From DASQFQ01 sp035633075 (GTDB lineage Bacteria > Actinomycetota > Thermoleophilia > Solirubrobacterales > Solirubrobacteraceae), in assembly GCA_035633075.1 (NCBI GenBank), contig DASQFQ010000133.1, forward strand, positions 1-14,024: a stretch of 14,024 bases of DNA. The letters run 5' to 3'. The notes under the pieces were generated by a model, which made no database searches, was not told the DNA's origin, and saw nothing but the letters and a program-made list of their open reading frames with translations. This document shows, in pieces, positions 4,921-11,699 of the stretch. The position numbers and the translations under genes are program-made. Position 1 is the first letter of the stretch; every line of letters starts with the position of its first letter.

Positions 4921-6594
4921 TCAGGGCGCGACCCGCTGCCCGTGGCGGCGGGCGCGGTACCAGCGATGGTCGTAGGCGTCCAGCGCGACGCGCAGGCTTC
5001 CGTCCCGACCGGGGCGGAGGTCCTCGTCGCCCAAGAGGTCGACGAGCGCCTCGAGCTCCCCGGCCTCCTCGAGCGCAAGCTCCGCCTCGACGGGGCGCCC
5101 GCCGAGGTTGTGGACGGCGACGATGGTCGAGTCGTCCCAGTCGCAGCGGTGCGCGAGCACCGCCGGCTCCCCCGTGCGCACGAGCGCGTAACGGCCCCAG
5201 CCCAGCTCGGGGCACTCCCGGCGGCGGCGGATCAGCCGCTCCATCCAGTTCAACAACGATTGCGGATCGCGGCGCTGGGCGGCCGCGTTCACGTGCTCGG
5301 GGGCGAAGTCCCCAGTGACGACCGGACGGCACAGGGAGTCCGCGTCCTGCACGGTGGAGAAGCCGCCGTGGCGCTCGCCGGACCACTGCATCGGCGCGCG
5401 CACGCTCAGCCGGCCCTCGATGTCGAGGTTCTCGGCCATCCCGATCTCCTCGCCGTAGAAGAGGACGGGCGTGCCGGGCAGGGAGAGCATCAGGCTGTAC
5501 ACCATGCGCACGCGCCGCTCGTCACCGCCCAGCATGGTCGGCAGCCGGCGTCGCAAGCCGCGGCCGTAGAGCTGCAGCTCCTCGTCGGGCCCGAAGGCGG
5601 CGAACACCTCCTCGCGCTCATCCTTGGAGAGCTTGTCGAGCGAGAGCTCGTCGTGGTTGCGGGCGAAGTTCGCCCACTGCGAGTCGTCGGGGATGGGCGG
5701 CAGCCGCCGTAGCGCCTGCTCGAGCGGCTCGGCCTGTTCGCGCGCGAGCGACAGGTACAGGGCCTGGTTGACGAGGAAGCTGAGCACCATGTGGAGCTCG
5801 TCCCCGCCCTCGTCGCCGAAGAACTCGCGTTGCTGGCTGGGCGGAAGGTTGACCTCGCCTAGCAGGATCGACTCGCCGTTGCGCCGGCTCATGAACGCAC
5901 GCAGGTCGCGCAGGAGCTCGTGGGGGTCGACGATGGAGCCCTCGGGCAGGCCGACGGGCTCGATCAGGAACGGCACCGCATCGACGCGGAAGCCGCTCAG
6001 CCCCTGCTCGAGCCAGAAGCCGGCGACCTGAGCGATCTCGTCGCGCACCTCCGCGTTGGCCACGTTGAGGTCGGGCTGGTGGGAATAGAAGCGGTGCAGG
6101 TAGAACTGGCCGGCCTGCTCGTCCCACGCCCAGTTGGAGTTCTCCTTGTCGGGGAAGACGACGTCGCCGGGCTTCTCCTCGGGCTTCTCGTCGGCCCACA
6201 CGTAGAAGTGGCGGAAGGGCGACTCGCGATCGGCGCGCGCGGCCTGAAACCACGGGTGCTGGTCGGACGTGTGGTTCATCACGAGGTCGGCGATCACCCG
6301 GATGCCGCGATCGTGTGCGGTGCGAATCAGCTCCACGAGGTCGCCATGGGTCCCCAGGCGAGGGTCGACGCCGTAGAAGTCGGAGATGTCATAGCCGTCG
6401 TCTCGCCGCGGGGAGCTGTAGAAGGGCATCAGCCACAGGCAGCTGACGCCCATGCCGGCGAGGTAGTCGACGCGGTCGGTCACGCCGGTCAGGTCACCGC
6501 AGCCGTCGCCGTTGCCGTCGAGGAAGGTCTCGACGTCGAGGCAGTAGACGACGGCGTTCTTCCACCACAGGTCGCTGGTGGCCTTGCTTCTCAT
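4921..6594 (-). CDS. treS: GH13 glycoside hydrolase, trehalose synthase (maltose glucosylmutase)-like
   Basis: This 557-residue enzyme of the alpha-amylase family has the (beta/alpha)8 barrel motifs in order: a Ca-binding-type D-x-N-x-D-G-x-G-D at 26-34, region I DLVMNHT (103-109), region II GFRVDAV with nucleophile Asp205, region III LLGEVNL with acid/base Glu247, and region IV FARNHDE with Asp315. The blocks DDGYDISDFYGVDPRLGT, RNHDELSLD and APMQW resemble TreS, which interconverts maltose and trehalose. The length also fits TreS. Departures include CLDVETF where TreS has ELHVRSF, and a Cys in the Ca-type loop, so another alpha-glucosidase or glucosyltransferase activity is possible. The C-terminal beta domain is about 460-557. 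The ATG at 6594 overlaps the upstream stop (ATGA), implying coupling to the flavin oxidoreductase. The frame stays open far upstream, but that part only shadows the next gene. Likely cytoplasmic: no signal peptide. Confidence 0.85.
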   Translation of the reverse strand: MRSKATSDLWWKNAVVYCLDVETFLDGNGDGCGDLTGVTDRVDYLAGMGVSCLWLMPFYSSPRRDDGYDISDFYGVDPRLGTHGDLVELIRTAHDRGIRVIADLVMNHTSDQHPWFQAARADRESPFRHFYVWADEKPEEKPGDVVFPDKENSNWAWDEQAGQFYLHRFYSHQPDLNVANAEVRDEIAQVAGFWLEQGLSGFRVDAVPFLIEPVGLPEGSIVDPHELLRDLRAFMSRRNGESILLGEVNLPPSQQREFFGDEGGDELHMVLSFLVNQALYLSLAREQAEPLEQALRRLPPIPDDSQWANFARNHDELSLDKLSKDEREEVFAAFGPDEELQLYGRGLRRRLPTMLGGDERRVRMVYSLMLSLPGTPVLFYGEEIGMAENLDIEGRLSVRAPMQWSGERHGGFSTVQDADSLCRPVVTGDFAPEHVNAAAQRRDPQSLLNWMERLIRRRRECPELGWGRYALVRTGEPAVLAHRCDWDDSTIVAVHNLGGRPVEAELALEEAGELEALVDLLGDEDLRPGRDGSLRVALDAYDHRWYRARRHGQRVAP

Positions 6595-7550
6595 GCGAGC
6601 TCCGGGAGGACGCGCTCCCCGAAGGTCGCGATGAACGGCCGCAGCTCCTGGCCGACGTGGTGCAGGTAGACCTCGTCGAAGCCGAGACCGGCGAGCTCCT
6701 GCAGCCAGGCGGCGTGGCGGCCGGGGTCGGCCGAGACCAGGACGCCCTCCCGCACGTCCTCGGGCCTGACATGGCGGGAAGCCTCGTCGAACTGCTCGAC
6801 CGTGTGGAGATCCCAGCACAGCGGCGGGCCGAACAGGTTCGTGCGCCACTGGTCGTAGGCGATCTCGAGCGCGCGCTCCTCGTCCTCGTCCCACGCCAAG
6901 TGCGCTTGGAGGCACAGGCGCTTGCCCTCGCCCCCACCCTCGCGGAAGGCGGCGACGATGCGCTCGAGCTTCTCTCGCGGCTGGTTGATCGTGATCAGCC
7001 CATCGGCCCATTCCCCGCACCAGCCGGCGGTCTCCTCGCTCACCGCCGCGCCGACGAGCGGCGGCGGCTCGTCGGGCAGGGTCCACAGCCGAGCGCGGTC
7101 GACGCGCACCAGCCCGTCGTGGTCGACGACCTCGCCCGCGAAGAGCGCCCGGATCACGTCGACGCACTCGCGCAGGCGGGCGTTGCGCGTCGCCTTGGCC
7201 GGCCAACGCTCCCCCGTGATGTGCTCGTTCGACGCCTCGCCGGTGCCCAGGGCCATCCAGAAGCGCCCCGGGAACATCTCGGCGAGCGTGGCGGCGGCCT
7301 GCGCGACGATCGCGGGGTGGTAGCGCTGCCCCGGCGCGGTGACCACGCCGAACGGCAGCGCAGTGGCCCCCAGCGCGGCGCCGAGCCACGACCATGCGAA
7401 GCCGGACTCGCCCTGGCGCGCGCTCCACGGTGAGAAGTGGTCCGAGCACATGGCGGCCCCGAAGCCCGCCGCCTCGGCCTCGCGCACGGCCTCGAGCAGC
7501 CGGCTCGGCGCGATCTGCTCGTGCGACGCGTGCAACCCGATGCGCGGCAT
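6591..7550 (-). CDS. Luciferase-like (LLM) flavin-dependent oxidoreductase, TIGR03885-like
   Basis: This 319-residue TIM-barrel protein is of the bacterial luciferase/F420-dependent reductase superfamily. Diagnostic stretches are MPRIGLHASHEQ at the N-terminus, AMCSDHFSPWS (33-43), FGVVTAPGQRYHPAIVAQ (67-84), and GRFWMALGTGEASNEH (95-110). The C-terminal part has the VSADPGRHAAWL and VYLHHVG elements. As I recall the family, these match the group called probable non-F420 flavinoid oxidoreductases (TIGR03885); substrate and cofactor are unknown. The ATG at 7550 is chosen because family similarity starts exactly there; the open frame further upstream overlaps the divergent acyl-CoA synthetase gene. 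The stop overlaps the ATG of the GH13 gene by 4 bases, so the two form a coupled pair. It is cytoplasmic, with no signal peptide. Whether it uses FMN or F420 cannot be read from the sequence. Confidence 0.85.
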   Translation of the reverse strand: MPRIGLHASHEQIAPSRLLEAVREAEAAGFGAAMCSDHFSPWSARQGESGFAWSWLGAALGATALPFGVVTAPGQRYHPAIVAQAAATLAEMFPGRFWMALGTGEASNEHITGERWPAKATRNARLRECVDVIRALFAGEVVDHDGLVRVDRARLWTLPDEPPPLVGAAVSEETAGWCGEWADGLITINQPREKLERIVAAFREGGGEGKRLCLQAHLAWDEDEERALEIAYDQWRTNLFGPPLCWDLHTVEQFDEASRHVRPEDVREGVLVSADPGRHAAWLQELAGLGFDEVYLHHVGQELRPFIATFGERVLPELA

Positions 7551-7560
7551 TGGACGCGGA

Positions 7561-7577
7561 GTACCCGCAGCGGGTAC
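7561..7577. promoter_or_regulatory. Palindrome in the 36-base divergent gap
   Basis: GTACCCG and CGGGTAC are perfect 7-base arms around CAG, placed between the ATG of the oxidoreductase (7550) and the ATG of the acyl-CoA synthetase (7587). With only 36 bases between start codons, promoters for both genes must overlap this element or lie inside the genes. It is a candidate shared operator; a transcript hairpin is the alternative. Confidence 0.4.
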
Positions 7578-7586
7578 ACCTACGCC

Positions 7587-9209
7587 ATGTCGATCGCCAG
7601 CCCGTTCACCAGCTACGAGGAGGCCGTCGCCACTCACGAGTGGAACGTGCCCGAGCACTACAACATCGCCGTCGACGTCTGCGACAAGCACCCGCCCGGC
7701 AAGCTCGCGATGATCCACGAGGACTTCGCGGGCGACGTGCGCGAAGTCCACTGGGGCGAGCTCCAGGAGCTCTCGAACCGGTTCGCCAACGTCCTGCGTG
7801 CCCACGGGGTGCAGCAGGGCGACCGCGTCGCGATGCTGCTTCCGCCCACCCCCGAGACCGCGGCCGCGTTCTTCGGAACGTGGAAGGCGGGAGCGATCCT
7901 GCTCTCGATGTCGGTGCTCTACGGCGATGACGGGATCCGCCACCGCCTCAGCGACTCCCAGCCCAAGGTGCTACTGACCGACGCGGAGAACGCTCCGCGG
8001 ATCGACCCCTCCCTGGTCGAGCACGTCCTGCTGCTCGACGACGACCTACTCGCGAGCGGCGAGACGTCCTTCGAGGTGGTCGACACGGCCGCCGAGGACC
8101 CCGCCCAGCTCTACTACTCCTCCGGCACCACGGGCCTGGCCAAGGGCATCCTGCACGCCCATCGCTACATCCTCGCCCACGAGGAGTTCGTCTACTGCCA
8201 CGAGGTGCAGGACTCGGAGCTCTTTCACGGGATGGGCGAGTGGGCGTGGGCGGCCGGCATCGCCCCGCTGCTCGGCCCGTGGCGCTACGGGGCCGTCCAG
8301 CTCGTCTACCAGCGCGAGGGCGGCTTCGATCCGCACCGCCAGCTCGACGTCCTCTCGCGACACGGCGCGACGAACGTCTTCACGACCCCGACGGCGATGC
8401 GCTCGATGATGTCGATCGAGGACGCGGGCACGCGCTACCCGCAGAAGTTCCGCCGGGTGTGCTCGGCCGGCGAGCCGCTCAATCCCGAGGCGATCCGCTG
8501 GTTCCGCGAGCAGTACGGGCTGACCGTGCTCGACTTCTACGGTCTCACCGAGTCCTATCCACTCGTGGCCAACTACCCGTTCATGGACGTTCGCGACGGG
8601 TCGATGGGCAAGCCCATGCCCGGCTGGGACGTGGCCATCCTCGACGAGGACGAGCAGCCGGTCGCGCAGGGCGAGCGCGGCGAGATCTGCCTGCGGGCGC
8701 GCTCCAATCCCCACTACCCCCTCGGCTACTGGGTAGGGGGGCATCGCCCCCCAGTGGCCGAGCCTTCGGGACGGCCCACCTCCCAGGTCGACGCGAAGAC
8801 GGATTTCGGCGGCGACTGGTTCCACACCAAGGACGCGGCGAGCATGGACGAGGACGGCTACGTCTGGTACGAGGGTCGCGCGGACGACGTGATCATCGCG
8901 GCCGGCTACCGGATCGGCCCGTTCGAGGTCGAGTCGGCGTGCCTGGAGCACCCGGCGGTGGCCGAGGCGGCCGCGGTCGCCTCGCCCGACGAGCGGCGCG
9001 GCAACGTGGTCAAGGCGTTCATCGTGCTCGCCGCGGGCCACGAGGGCTCCGACGAGCTGGCCGACGAGATCCAGGCGTTCGTCCGCGAGCGGCTCTCGGC
9101 CTACGCATATCCGCGGCGCATCGAGTTCGTCGGCGACCTGCCCAAGACGCTGACCGGCAAGATCCGCCGCATCGAGCTGCGCCAGCAGGAGCTCGACGCA
9201 GCGGGGTAG
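7587..9209 (+). CDS. AMP-forming acyl-CoA synthetase (ACSM/benzoate-CoA ligase-like)
   Basis: This 540-residue ANL-superfamily ligase activates a carboxylic acid through an acyl-adenylate to acyl-CoA. The phosphate-binding loop is SSGTTGLAKG (178-187), the YGLTE motif is at 318-322, the hinge lies near WYEGRADD (427-434), GYRIGPFEVE is at 440-449, and catalytic Lys525 is in LPKTLTGKIRR. Similarity is best to medium-chain/aryl acyl-CoA synthetases rather than to acetyl-CoA synthetase; the acid is not predictable. The usual TGD is TKD (414-416). Residues about 384-398 are an insertion of about 15 residues before FGGDWFHT, encoded by a strong palindrome (see the repeat at 8736-8780). The ATG at 7587 is chosen by family length; no clear ribosome site precedes it. 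It diverges from the oxidoreductase/GH13 pair and converges on a thioesterase gene. Confidence 0.88.
   Translation: MSIASPFTSYEEAVATHEWNVPEHYNIAVDVCDKHPPGKLAMIHEDFAGDVREVHWGELQELSNRFANVLRAHGVQQGDRVAMLLPPTPETAAAFFGTWKAGAILLSMSVLYGDDGIRHRLSDSQPKVLLTDAENAPRIDPSLVEHVLLLDDDLLASGETSFEVVDTAAEDPAQLYYSSGTTGLAKGILHAHRYILAHEEFVYCHEVQDSELFHGMGEWAWAAGIAPLLGPWRYGAVQLVYQREGGFDPHRQLDVLSRHGATNVFTTPTAMRSMMSIEDAGTRYPQKFRRVCSAGEPLNPEAIRWFREQYGLTVLDFYGLTESYPLVANYPFMDVRDGSMGKPMPGWDVAILDEDEQPVAQGERGEICLRARSNPHYPLGYWVGGHRPPVAEPSGRPTSQVDAKTDFGGDWFHTKDAASMDEDGYVWYEGRADDVIIAAGYRIGPFEVESACLEHPAVAEAAAVASPDERRGNVVKAFIVLAAGHEGSDELADEIQAFVRERLSAYAYPRRIEFVGDLPKTLTGKIRRIELRQQELDAAG
8736..8780. repeat. Palindromic in-frame insertion within the acyl-CoA synthetase gene
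   Basis: Two hairpins lie back to back. GGGGGGC (8736-8742) pairs with GCCCCCC (8746-8752) around ATC. Then GTGGCCG (8754-8760) pairs imperfectly with CGGCCCAC (8772-8779) around a CCTTCGG-type loop. Outside, CTGGGTAGG and CCTCCCAGG look like an imperfect outer pair. The 45 bases encode 15 residues (GGHRPPVAEPSGRPT), matching the extra length of this protein relative to relatives between GYW and the FGGDW motif. This looks like a small palindromic element inserted in frame. No second copy was seen in the window. Confidence 0.5.
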
Positions 9210-9234
9210 CCGCGCATCTGGCCTGGCATCGTCC

Positions 9235-9276
9235 CGGGGTGGCCGGCGACCGCGATCGCGCTGCCCCCGCACCCCG
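9235..9276. terminator. Stem-loop between convergent genes, possible bidirectional terminator
   Basis: CGGGGTG at 9235-9241 pairs with CACCCCG at 9270-9276. The 28-base loop contains its own palindrome, CGCGATCGCG at 9251-9260. It sits in the 75-base gap between the acyl-CoA synthetase stop and the end of the convergent thioesterase gene. There is no T tract on either side. Confidence 0.4.
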
Positions 9277-9284
9277 CTGAGCCG

Positions 9285-9704
9285 TCAGGACTGCAGCCGC
9301 TGCAGCGCCCTGCGAAGCGGCGGCGGGATCTCGGCCGCGCGGAGGTCGCTGCGGCCGACGAAGACGTGGACGAACCAGCCGGTCGCCGCGGGCTCTACGC
9401 TTCCGTGCCGGAACAGCGCGATCTCGTAGCGCACGCTCGAGCGGCCGAGGCGGCCGACCCGCAGCCCGGCCTCCACCGTCTCGGGGAAGGCGAGCGGAGC
9501 GTGGAACTCGCAGTGCGACTCGGCGCACAGGCCGATGGTCTCGCCGTGGTGGATGTCGAGGCCGCCCTCGGCGATCAGCCACGCGTTGATGACCGTGTCG
9601 AAGAACGCGTAGTACTCGACGTTGTTGACGTGCCCATAGACGTCGTTGTCCTTCCACCGCGTGGGGATCTCCAGGCGATGGGGGAAGCTCGCGCGGACGG
9701 TCAT
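9285..9704 (-). CDS. Acyl-CoA thioesterase, 4-hydroxybenzoyl-CoA thioesterase (hot-dog) family
   Basis: This 139-residue single hot-dog domain hydrolyses an acyl-CoA thioester to the free acid and CoA. The signature at residues 16-31 (RWKDNDVYGHVNNVEY) matches the 4HBT/YbgC-type motif D-x-x-G-H-V-N-N, with Asp21 as the likely catalytic residue. Further family marks are ESHCEFHAPLAF and the VGRLGRSSVRYEIALF strand pair. Length is typical for the family. The ATG at 9704 is chosen because the domain begins right there; the frame stays open upstream through thyX as a shadow. It lies 26 bases after the ThyX-like gene on the same strand, so the two are probably cotranscribed, though a functional link is not obvious. 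No strong ribosome site is visible. The acyl group is not predictable. Confidence 0.88.
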   Translation of the reverse strand: MTVRASFPHRLEIPTRWKDNDVYGHVNNVEYYAFFDTVINAWLIAEGGLDIHHGETIGLCAESHCEFHAPLAFPETVEAGLRVGRLGRSSVRYEIALFRHGSVEPAATGWFVHVFVGRSDLRAAEIPPPLRRALQRLQS

Positions 9705-9730
9705 GCCGGGGACGCCGGGGCGGGAAGAGG

Positions 9731-11332
9731 CTAGCCCGTGTTCGAGACGCTCGGGCGCTGCGCGCGCTTGCCGTCCTGGCGCATCTCCGAGAGGATCCGC
9801 TCGAGGCGGGGCTCGGTGCTCGCGTCGACATGAGTCATCGCGGCCGCGACGGCCGGGTGGTGCACGGCGATCTGGGCGTGCATCTCGTGCGCGACGGCGC
9901 GGTAGCCGGGGTGGCCCTCGCGGCCGGAGCGCAGCTCGACGAGGTGCATCGCCTCGCGCGCGTTGAGGTCGAGCACGTAGCGGATGCGGTAGCCGAGGCA
10001 CAGGGAGTAGGGCGCCGCCTCGGCGCGACCTGCGCCGACCAGGCGCTCGTACTCCGCGCGCGAGCGGTGAAGCGCCGCGGCGTAGGCGTCGCCCGCGCCG
10101 GCCGCGACGACCTCCTCGGGGACGCCCGCGCCCAAGTCGGGCGTGAGGCCTTGCCACTGGACGGTCAGCATGCGGTGACGCTGCAGGTCGCGGAAGGCGC
10201 CGTAGTCCGACACCACCTCGAAGCGGTAGCGCAGCGCCTCGAAGCCGCGCCCCGGGCGGTGGCGGCGGTTGGCGCGCTCGCCGACGAGGTCGCGCAGCAG
10301 CGCGCTGCGCTCGTCCTCGGACAGTCGGGCGATCTGCGCACGGGTCTGCTCCTCGCTCACCCCGGCGGACTCGAAGAGCAGCGCCGCCAGCAGCCCCTCC
10401 TCGTCCCCGTCGACGTGGAGCAGCCGCACGGATGGGCGGTCCTCGCCGCCGGCCGGGCGGTCGAGCCCCAGCCGCGCCGCCCAGCGCTCCGTCGCCGCGC
10501 GCCTGCGCTCGAGGTAGGCAACCCACTCGCCGCCGCGCTCGGGGCGCTCCACGCGCGAGACGAAGCTCGGCATGACGGCCTTGATCGCGTCGAGGATGAG
10601 CTGGCCGTAGTGGCGGGCCTCCGGGAGGGGATGGCCGATCAGGTGCAGGATGAGCTGCTCGTAGGACTGGCCGGTGGCGTAGATGCCCATGTGCGACAGC
10701 GAGGCGGCGGGCAGCAGCCCCCGCAGCAGGTCGAGCGCCTTGGCGTTGACCGCGCGCCGGCGCGCGGCGTCGGACTCGCCCGCGGCGCGCGGGAAGGCCT
10801 CCTCGATCCACGCGCGGACCCGCGGCAGCGCCTCGGCGTAGGTGTCGAACAGGTGGTCCATGGCCGCCTCGTACCCGGGGCCGAGGTCGGGATCGCGGTA
10901 GTAGCGGTAGCCGCCGCCGGGCATCGGGGCGTCGTAGGCGATGTAGCGCGTGGACTGCTCGAGGTAGGCGCCCAGGCGCGGGCGCTGCAGGATCTTGGTC
11001 AGGACGTTGGAGGTCCACTCGCAGGCGACGTGCGCCCCGCCGAGCTGGGCGACCGAGTCGTCGCCGTAGCCCACGAAGATGCGCTCGTAGAGCTCGGCGG
11101 CGCGGCGACCCTCGTCGCCGTCCCACCCGCCGCCCTCCGGCAGTGAGTCCGCGAACTCCTCGAGGAACAGCCGGCGCAGCGTCCCGGGGTAGCGGGAGTA
11201 GCGGGCGAACAGCGCTCCCTTGACCGTCTCGGGCAGGTTGACCAGCGCGAAGACTGGCCCGTCGAGGTCGGTGACGTGCGGCGCGAGGCGCTCGCGCTCG
11301 GCGGGGCTGAGGTCGTCGGACGGGTAGCGCAC
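9731..11332 (-). CDS. thyX: Double-length ThyX-like (FAD-dependent thymidylate synthase family) protein
   Basis: This 533-residue protein has two ThyX-like halves. Authentic ThyX makes dTMP from dUMP using FAD, methylene-folate and NADPH, is about 220-260 residues and has RHRxxS..EQSxRY plus a LNAR-type helix. Here the N-half (about 85-260) has GYGDDSVAQ, QRPRLGAYLEQSTRY (RPR at 117-119, EQSTRY at 125-130) and QSYEQLILHLIG. The C-half (about 350-500) has LQRHRMLTVQWQGLTP (RHR at 385-387) and LNAREAMHLVELR (456-468). Each half thus keeps a different part of the motif. Double-length proteins annotated as ThyX are, as I recall, common in Thermoleophilia and some other phyla, so activity is plausible but not shown. 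GTG at 11332 is preferred; GTG at 11377 lies inside a palindrome. The start is uncertain. A thioesterase gene follows after 26 bases. Confidence 0.78.
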   Translation of the reverse strand: MRYPSDDLSPAERERLAPHVTDLDGPVFALVNLPETVKGALFARYSRYPGTLRRLFLEEFADSLPEGGGWDGDEGRRAAELYERIFVGYGDDSVAQLGGAHVACEWTSNVLTKILQRPRLGAYLEQSTRYIAYDAPMPGGGYRYYRDPDLGPGYEAAMDHLFDTYAEALPRVRAWIEEAFPRAAGESDAARRRAVNAKALDLLRGLLPAASLSHMGIYATGQSYEQLILHLIGHPLPEARHYGQLILDAIKAVMPSFVSRVERPERGGEWVAYLERRRAATERWAARLGLDRPAGGEDRPSVRLLHVDGDEEGLLAALLFESAGVSEEQTRAQIARLSEDERSALLRDLVGERANRRHRPGRGFEALRYRFEVVSDYGAFRDLQRHRMLTVQWQGLTPDLGAGVPEEVVAAGAGDAYAAALHRSRAEYERLVGAGRAEAAPYSLCLGYRIRYVLDLNAREAMHLVELRSGREGHPGYRAVAHEMHAQIAVHHPAVAAAMTHVDASTEPRLERILSEMRQDGKRAQRPSVSNTG

Positions 11333-11363
11333 CGGGCGGATCAGCCTAGCGGCGCCTCCGGCG

Positions 11364-11385
11364 GGCCGGGTGTGCACACCCGGCC
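11364..11385. repeat. 22-base perfect palindrome between DUF378 and thyX
   Basis: GGCCGGGTGTG at 11364-11374 is followed directly by its exact complement CACACCCGGCC at 11375-11385. With one bulge the symmetry extends further (GGCG / GCC). It lies 17 bases after the DUF378 stop and 32 bases before the preferred thyX start, on the same strand. It may be a terminator for DUF378, although RNA would need to open a tight loop and there is no T tract, or a dimeric operator for thyX. Confidence 0.5.
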
Positions 11386-11401
11386 GCCTTCGGTGCGAGC
11401 G

Positions 11402-11632
11402 CTACGCGCCGTGCGGACGCGTGCGATCGCCGAGGTGCATCTCCTCGAGCAAACGCGGCACGAGTGCCACGGCGGCGAGGCCGACGATGACGTAGACCAC
11501 GTCGGTGACGGTGCCCGTCCCGAGGATCTCCTCCACGACGTTGAAGTCGAAGAGGGCGATCAGGGCCCAGTTGAGGGCGCCGATCAGGACCAGCCCGAGC
11601 CATACCGGCTCGAGTCGCTTCATGAACTCCAT
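11402..11632 (-). CDS. DUF378 (YuzA-like) small membrane protein
   Basis: This 76-residue protein has two predicted membrane helices: about 10-27 (VWLGLVLIGALNWALIAL) and about 42-60 (VTDVVYVIVGLAAVALVPR). The block IGALNWALIALFDFNVVE is the hallmark of DUF378, whose biochemical function is unknown. The C-terminus is hydrophilic and positively charged. The ATG at 11632 is fixed by a strong AAGGAGG 5 bases upstream; a second ATG three codons in lacks one. Upstream, the 67-base gap to the 440-residue gene holds a CRP-like palindrome, which suggests an own promoter rather than read-through. Downstream is a 22-base palindrome and then thyX. Confidence 0.85.
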   Translation of the reverse strand: MEFMKRLEPVWLGLVLIGALNWALIALFDFNVVEEILGTGTVTDVVYVIVGLAAVALVPRLLEEMHLGDRTRPHGA

Positions 11633-11637
11633 CGCTG

Positions 11638-11644
11638 CCTCCTT
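11638..11644 (-). promoter_or_regulatory. Ribosome binding site of the DUF378 gene
   Basis: Read on the minus strand, AAGGAGG ends 5 bases before the ATG at 11632. This consensus-strength site decides the start over the in-frame ATG at 11623. Confidence 0.7.
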
Positions 11645-11658
11645 GTGCGGGGCGACGG

Positions 11659-11678
11659 CTTGTGTGATATGACACAAG
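11659..11678. promoter_or_regulatory. CRP/FNR-like palindrome upstream of DUF378
   Basis: CTTGTGT (11659-11665) and ACACAAG (11672-11678) are exact inverted arms around GATATG. This gives TGTG-N8-CACA, the architecture of CRP/FNR-family sites (CRP consensus TGTGA-N6-TCACA), with the inner A/T pair swapped. It lies 26 to 46 bases upstream of the DUF378 start, where a promoter would be, in an AT-richer patch. Regulator identity is inference. Confidence 0.45.
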
Positions 11679-11699
11679 TACGCTTCTTTCCCCCTCGGG

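Noticed and set aside
6595..7449. Extension of the GH13 frame upstream, which would give an 842-residue protein
   Set aside because: The extra part lies over the oxidoreductase gene in another frame and has no domain; the GH13 start at 6594 shows an ATGA overlap.
7551..7943. Extension of the oxidoreductase frame upstream of 7550
   Set aside because: It runs antisense through the acyl-CoA synthetase start and is not similar to the family, which begins at MPRIGLHASHEQ.
9705..11126. Large open frame continuing from the thioesterase through thyX
   Set aside because: The hot-dog domain starts at 9704 and the upstream part is Arg/Ala/Pro-rich shadow of thyX.
9830..11146. Long plus-strand open frame opposite thyX
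   Set aside because: It is Val/Ala/Gly/Arg-rich with no domain; codon structure of the minus-strand thyX explains it.
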